A model generated the notes under the pieces. It made no database searches. It worked only from the letters and a program-made list of their open reading frames with translations, and was not told where the DNA came from. From positions 5,456,001-5,520,000 of the forward strand of contig JAYKYS010000009.1 in assembly GCA_036924285.1 (NCBI GenBank): a stretch of 64,000 nt of DNA, in the 5' to 3' direction. The position numbers and the translations under genes were made by a program. Positions within the stretch are counted from its first letter, which is position 1; each line of letters begins with the position of its first letter. Shown piece by piece: positions 57,360 through 64,000 of the stretch. This stretch comes from Asterella californica (Eukaryota > Streptophyta > Marchantiopsida > Marchantiales > Aytoniaceae).

Positions 57360-60300
57360 ATGCAGGAGGTCTGTGTTGCACGACTCTTTAAGGCTACCAC
57401 TGCTTTTTGCTCCTCCAGCGTCCATGAGCCCGACCATTATGTCAGTGCCCCAAGTCTGCACACGCCTTACGAGATTGAACAGTTACCGGGAAAGCGGAAA
57501 CGGGTCGAAAGGTTTGGAGAATTTGCCAGAAGTGGGAAAAAGGCAAAGTTGGATTTGCAAACCTTGCAGATTTCACGTGAGTGCTGCAGTTTGGTTGGTC
57601 GGTTGCAGCTATGCAATAAGAGACGTCATTCATGGGGTGGACTTTTAGCCGGTGGTGACTGCTTAGCGTTTACAGACTCCACGGGATCAATATGCTGTTC
57701 AGTTTCTCGGGGAATCGATATTTCACTTATTTGCAAACTTGTTAGAGTAAATTCATGGAGTTTTATCCCCAGTAATGACTCTCGTGGTTCCACCAATCCC
57801 AATTCAGGTCCACTTACTGGGAAAACACGAACCAGAATCTCAGTCTCTGAGGGTATAGACCCAAAGGGCAACTCGAACTTGCTTGCAGTCATAGCCCAAG
57901 AGAGTGAGTTAAAAAATTTAACGAGAGGAGCGCCCGAGAATGCGACAGACGTAAGGAATGGACAGAGCGATGTTGTTGCTGGTTCAGGCTTTCTGGAAAT
58001 TCACAGTCTAGAGTTGTTGGAAAAGCAGGATATCAGAGTGGCGTCATTTCCATCAGTGTGTGTGGATCCTGCGGCTGCAGACATCCGTAATGCTCTGTTT
58101 GAGAGTCCACTGATTAGAAAGGAAGGGAAACGCGCCCGTTTGACTATCTGTGGCAAACTTCAGTCTGTTAGTCCACAATTTTCGCTTCCGTACACAGACG
58201 ATCGTGATGATACTAAGACATCATCTGAGGTTGGGGCTTCTTCGAAAGAGAACAATCAAAAGGCGATGATTGGGTTCTTGGTGGAGCTTAATTACTGTCA
58301 TTCCTGCAGCTGCCAGTATATGGATTCTTGGACTACGGGTGTGAAGAAGGAAAGTCGCAGAGCTAGACAGCTCTTTGAAAATGGTCACTTGAGCGATCGA
58401 GCTAACTCAAAACATGGAGTGGATGAAGACCACGAAGATACAGAAAAATTCGATGAAGATTCTTCCCACGTTTTCTTCTCTGGATCTCTAGCTGCATGGC
58501 GACCCATACTTTCAGGAAGAATAAAATATTGTCTTACAATAAGTGGTCTCCGTAGAAAACTTGTCCTGACTGGAAGTGGAAGAAATTACCAGCTTTTGTT
58601 GGTTGCAACTCGAACAAGTTTAGTTCTACCGGTGCTTGACGCACATCATTCTGGTATGAGACAGTGTTGTACCTCTGAGAGAAGGGTATCTGAAAGAAAA
58701 ATAGAAGAAGGGGTTTCCACCATGGATTGCGAGCGATGTACGCCTGATTCTCAACGTAAGTCAGCAGAAGCTCGTTCCAACCACCCGAGAATGATAACTT
58801 ATGCTGGATTTGTGACCAGCGTCCTCTTTCAAGGGACACTGGTGGAACTTGACGAAAATGTGTGGTTACTCCTGACTCATCAGGGGAAAAGTCAGTTGCA
58901 TGGACTGCGAGTTGGGGCAATGGTACGTTGCGAACTTCAAGGTCGTTCATAATCGAGAATTGATCTGAAACAGAGTTTGAGGAGCTGGATTCCAGATCTT
59001 GGATGAAATTTCACAGGGTATCGTTTGATCATAGACCTTTTTAAGCACCAAGCTATCTCTGTTTAGCGTAGGATCTCCTTCCATCTCCATGTTTTCTTTT
59101 GCCTCCAGGTAGCTGCCCATTACGGATACGACAGATATCAAGAACTTACTAATCCGGTGGAAGTGCTTATTTGGTGTGTGTCTTCCACTGTTACTGCCGA
59201 TTAGCTTGTGTTGCAAGAAGGGCAGTCGAGTCCCGTTCGTTACTTACTTGCATCTTTCTGGACAGTTGGCCCTCCGAGATGTTCACGCTATAATCATTCA
59301 TAATACATCGGAAAAGGTTTTATTGTTGGGAGCGTGTATCCGATCGCATGTGTCCGTGCTACTGTTTTCTCCTCTTCATTCTCCGTAAGTACGATCCTTC
59401 TATGTGGGTTGTTGCTCACATCTGGTTTACTTTGAAATCACAATATTTCTAACTGCTGAAGCGCTCTACGGTTTCAGGAATTTGAGATGCTTGTGTATCA
59501 AAATTCTTATTCGCAATGGAGCTTATTTGTGCAGGCCTTTAAATCAAGTGCAGTCGCCAAGTCTTTTACTCAGATACATGCAGAAAGTGTCATTCGCTTC
59601 TGCATTCTGGTAACTGATGACATTACCTGCCGTTGTTCTACTCTTCGCTGTAGTTGAGCTTTCCTACTTCGTCCATTCGTCACATCCATCCGATTCCAAG
59701 ATGATAGGCTAGTTGCTGTGTCGTTGCTTGCGTAGGATTCTTTCTCTCATCGGGAGCTTCAGGCAAAAGTTTCGTGGTATCTACTCAAATAAAGAACTTA
59801 TGGGATCAAAGAAGGTGATTGACCTCCACTGGTGTCTGAAACTGTCGCTGACTGGAAACGGTGGTTTTTATGGTTCGGAAATAACATGCCATGAAATGAA
59901 TGTGTTTTTTTCCTTGTTTTTAGCACGTACTCTCTTATTTGGAAGTCAGATCGCCAACTACCTTGATGCAGGATCCCGGCATTATCTTGAAGTATGTTCA
60001 GAAGTTGTTGGCTCCAGATGATTCTCTGGAGCGACCAGTAAGACCTCTTGACCTGAGGTTGTTCAGACTATGTTCTATGTTTCGTCGATATTTCAGTTGC
60101 CGTTTACAGATTTACTACAGAACTTTTTGCATGCTGTATCAACCTCATAAATTTGAGAGGACATCCATATGTCTGGAAGTTTCTTTTTGTTTTGTCTACT
60201 TTCATAGTTTCTCATTAAATGGGTTCTTTCCTCGATCTTGATTATTGCTGCTGATTTCTGATTGTAGTACATGCCTTTTCTTTCAGTGCGGGGGTTTTTT

Positions 60301-62907
60301 ATCACCTGGCATCTGATCGGCGGTAATGACCCGGTTTCTCATTAGGATTACTTCAAGGAGTTCTTCGACCACAAACACATTTCCTGCTCGGGAGGAAGAC
60401 TTGCTTCTGTCCTCCTTACTAAGGTACAGCCTATGGCTTCTCTTACTGTGTACCTGATTATCAAATATGGGTTTGGCTTAAAGTTCAGTCGCAGTTCGTT
60501 GACTATGGGAGCCCAAATTCTTCAAACGAGGTCTACGTTTCGTCCCCTCTATTGACTGACTGGTACGAATGTTGTCTATCAGGTACCCCCTATTTCCAAC
60601 TTCTGTCAGGACATTGAAGCTTCATTACAATGTTCAAAGTCCAAGATATGGCAGCAGACCGGTGGCTCCACATATTTTCAGAGGTGGCTGGAGAAGAAAA
60701 GCCTTCTGTCAGCTTTAGAGGTTTCATTTGCAAGTTGGCAGTTTCCCCATTCGATCATAAGCAGTAAAAAACTGGGTGTAACCTTATTAGGATCCTTGCA
60801 GGTCAGTCATCGTGTTCCTACTCTGAAGCCTTACGTTCATGTGGATGATTATATAAGAGCCGCTGTCACTTTCTGAAAATGGTCGGTGATAGTTTTCAGT
60901 CTTCATATACATTCCGATGCGGTGCGAAGCTGTTAGACTGACTCTCGACTTTTCAAGCCGGAGAGTCGAAGTACTGAACAAGCTGATGGTTCTTGCTGGC
61001 AGGTTTGTCAGAAGTCCGGTCAGCTGCAGTTGATGGATGCTACAGGGTGTGTCTGTGTGGTGGTACCGGACCTTTTGTCAAGTACTGATCTCTATAAGAC
61101 ATACCAGGTCAATACCAACCATCAACTCTCAGTGGCTGGTACCAGCAGTTCATCTCCGTGTTTCTGCGTCCTTTCTCTTGAACACTCTGGGATTCTTGAA
61201 CTGGTCTGATGAGATATGCTCGTCGGCCGCCTGTGTTTGAAGGTCTCTAGCTTTAATCTGGTGGTGAAGGAGTTGGCGAAAGATGATTCTGATATGATTG
61301 GGGACTGTGGATGTGGGGGAGCCAAAGATTCTTCCGTCTCATGGTCCAGTCTTCTGAAGGATTCCAAACCTGTGCTCGCTTTATCCCCTGCTTCCGGATT
61401 ACTCGTCCATTTCTACTTGAGAGATGCCATCCTGGTTGATACTTTGAGTTTCTCTGAGGACATAGGGGGAAGTTCTTCTCAAGGCTGGAAACGAAGACAC
61501 TTAGACCAAAAGCACACGAAAGAAATGGGGAACAGGATGGAGCTTGATCTGGAAACTGTAAGTACTTGGCTCAAGCACGTAATATATAAACTGGGGAGCG
61601 TGAGGAGCTCTACGAGCGACTTGAAACTTCTGTGTGATTCTGCTGGCGGTCTGAATCCTCCTAATGAACCATTCAGAATTTCGTGCAAGGTGAGAAACTG
61701 GGGCGTAACAAACCTACTTGTCCATGTATGTATATGGTGTATGCCTTGGCGTTTAATTTTGCTCTTAAGTTGATTTGTACTATCTGGATGTGGGCTTTAT
61801 ACTGCAGTCTGACTCCTCTGTCATTAAAAGAGCAAACCTGATGTGTTCGTAACAGTGACAGGTGTATATCTTCCTACATGTAGGTGGTTGCGGTTGATCT
61901 CCTCGTCTTTCAATGCCAAGGCCCTGCGCGTTCTAATGATGGACTGTCATCAGAGTCACCTCCATGGCCTGATCTTAGACTTAATGACGATTGGTTGTTT
62001 TCACGAGGTATTTCATTGACTCTGGCGAGCGTTGTTGTTGGTAAGTGGTCAGATTGACCCCGTCAAGGTCGCTGCCGTGTGCTGTGTATTCTCTTATGAA
62101 ACGACTCTGTAACTGGATGTTTTACTGGTTTCAGATCACTCAATGTTTTTCTCCAGTTGCGTTCTAAAAAGAGTGCAAACAGGTTGAGTAGTTATCTGCA
62201 ACCATGAGGAATTCTTCAAATTGTTACTTAGGTATGTACTTGACCTGCAATCCAGATGATGGTTATGGACTGGCTCACTGCTGGGCTCTTGGAGATGTAG
62301 CTGCGTCACTTCTTGGGCTCCTGAAGACCAGTGCTCAAACAGGACTGCATCCGAATTTTCTGGCAAGACGGGGGAACAAATATGGGCGATCCGACGTGGA
62401 ATGTACGATGATGCGACGTATATGCTCTCTGGTCAGGAGACATGGACAAATAGTTCTACGAAGCCAGAGACCATATGGGGCGTCAGTCGATTCTTCGTAT
62501 CCATTGCAGTGGTGTGGAACAAATTCACCTGATTGCGATGACCAAGCCTTCATGCAAGGTGTGGTTACCGGAGCTTGCGACAGTGATCCCTTGGTAAGTT
62601 TTCTGCGTCAATCACTGAACCCAGTGTCTTAAGACTGGGAAGAAAATCGTCTCCCTGACCTTGTATCCTGTATTCTATGCAGGTTGTCACTTTGCGGAAC
62701 ATTCCACGCGAGGTGAAAGATGGCCCTGAAAGCAAGCGGAGTCCATGGGAGTGTTGCCGAGCACTTGCGTACCGGGCAGGATTGCATAGCTCCCGTCTAC
62801 AGGAGTGGCCCCAACTTTTTGCAACGAAGATCGAATCCGCGCTGCTGCTATCAGACGTTAAAGCGGTTAGCGATGAGGTTGCCACTTTTTTGGAAAACCA
62901 ACTGTAG
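57360..62907 (+). CDS. CTC1: CTC1-like protein, large subunit of the CST telomere complex, multi-exon
   Basis: Exons I can support: 57360-58922 (521 codons, ends GLRVGAM before GTACGT), 59266-59384 (LALRDVHAI, KVLLLGACIRSHVSV), pieces near 59478-59610 and 60345-60423, 60583-60801, 61003-61108 (SGQLQLMDATGCVCVVVPDL), about 61240-61689, 61884-62040, about 62257-62595 (DGYGLAHCWALGDVAASLLG) and 62682-62907 (ends VATFLENQL). Small exons around 59.7-60.1 kb are uncertain. CTC1 with STN1 and TEN1 binds single-stranded telomeric DNA and assists fill-in by polymerase alpha. The match rests on the ordered series of OB-fold-like strands (G-x-L-Q-L-x-D-A-T-G; LLLGAC-x-R) and on length; sequence identity in the family is low. 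No other gene is nearby to help. Confidence 0.7.
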
Positions 62908-64000
62908 TGTTGTTATTCGGATGGATCCTCGATGCTGAGGATGACGAAAAAGGACACTGGAGGACGTGTTACCCTTCAATGTCAGACAAACTGTTTACTG
63001 TGTAGACCCAATTGCAGGAGAATTTATCTAATGATGTCCAGTTAAGTTGTCCGTGAAAAAAGTATTGCCGACACGAAGAAAAGGACAAGCGCCCATGTAG
63101 GTCAAAACTTGTCGAACACAATTGGTCAGAGGCGACAGGCTTCAGTACAGTTAAAAAGTAATAGTCACATACGTAGTTGATTCTAAAGAGACTGTAAAAT
63201 GGAGAGGCGCGAAGGGGAACTAAAAATGTTAGTTAAACTTAGTCAATGTTAATTTTTATATAAATTAATATCAACAATAAAACTTTGTTAATATTACTTT
63301 ATGCATAAACTAAGACGTTGGTATATTTCCCCTCTTCCGAACTTGGAAGAGGGTGAAAAATATGCATGCTTGCTGAGATGTCCGTGAATTTGTTCCTGAG
63401 TCACTTACTCTCACTTCTTATCAAGGGAAACGTTGAATTATGAACTTCGATCGTGACCTGCTGGGTTAGGTATTGGTTAGGTCATCAGAAAAAATACATG
63501 GCTGTCTCAACATCAGAAAGTTGGAAAGGTCTCCTTGGAATACCAGCTGTAGTGTAAGTATAGCCTCATAATGGAATGGATGCGTGAATAAACCCACACT
63601 TCCGAGAGAATATGATAACGGGAGTATGGGTTATCGGCAGTCGACGACCCATGAGAGGTTATGCATCATCATTTATTTTAGGTTTTACTTTCCAGTGGGC
63701 AAAGAGACCTAATGAAGCACTGAATTTGACAATTGTGGGTTATCAATTTGAAAAGTGTGGGTTACTCGACAACCAACAGTTTTAGGATTGATAAATATAC
63801 AGATATCGTTTCGACCCAGGCTAACCGACTCAAAACTACAAGGAGGAAAAAGAGAAGATACTTTATTTCTAGAGAAAAACTGTTATTCAAATCAGTTATA
63901 AATGGATACCAAACGGATAGAAAACCCCATGAAGCTGAACAAGGAGAATAATATTCTTTCCCACGGCCTTGTACATATAATTGCGTTTTATATTATCAAT
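62908..64000. other. 3' flank of CTC1, no gene
   Basis: AT-rich. It contains a hairpin at 63330-63353 and short ORFs only. Confidence 0.55.
63330..63353. repeat. Hairpin with CTCTTCC arms
   Basis: Perfect 9-bp arms CCCTCTTCC and GGAAGAGGG around GAACTT. The core matches the hairpin at 30666-30685. Confidence 0.8.

Overview
The window looks like nuclear DNA of a streptophyte, most likely a non-seed land plant or a close algal relative. Its ribosomal protein L11 is plant-like almost throughout, its host genes have short GT..AG introns, and its transposons are ones I associate with bryophytes and charophyte-grade algae. I cannot name the species. About 45 of the 64 kb is mobile DNA, mostly decayed by stops and frameshifts.

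Layout. 1-3.1 kb: Ty3/Gypsy element on the minus strand, cut by the left edge. 4.7-20 kb: remnant of a second Ty3 lineage (PHD-finger tail plus LTR-like piece), split by two adjacent + strand elements. E1 (5436-11463) carries only gag. E2 (11468-19819) has gag, protease, RT, RNase H and integrase. E1 and E2 share the primer site, the polypurine tract and a CCGT target repeat. 20-23 kb: AT-rich intergenic DNA. 23.3-24.3 kb: ribosomal protein L11 gene followed by a duplicated fragment of itself. 26.8-28.0 kb: PIF/Harbinger transposase pseudogene. 28.2-30.1 kb: another tail of the PHD-type Ty3 lineage.

30.6-49.9 kb is a three-layer nest. The outer layer is a HUH (Rep-like) endonuclease transposon on the minus strand. 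Its reading frame is split by a 15 kb Ty3 element (33074-48143, minus strand) with a 4-bp target duplication. That element encodes gag, protease, a DNA cytosine-5 methyltransferase, RT, RNase H, integrase and a C-terminal PHD finger. Inside its integrase sits a chromodomain-bearing Ty3 element (33790-39516, + strand). Removing each insertion restores the frame of its host, so the order of events is readable.

51.3-62.9 kb holds two host genes on the + strand: a multi-exon BTB/POZ gene of the germ cell-less-like type, and a multi-exon gene best read as CTC1, the large subunit of the telomeric CST complex. The last 1.1 kb has no gene.

The main point of interest is the Ty3 element carrying both a DNA methylation writer and a likely histone reader. 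I recall published cases of cytosine methyltransferases captured by retrotransposons in the charophyte alga Klebsormidium and in dinoflagellates, so the capture itself has precedent. The pairing with a PHD finger and the non-matching element ends are what deserve checking.
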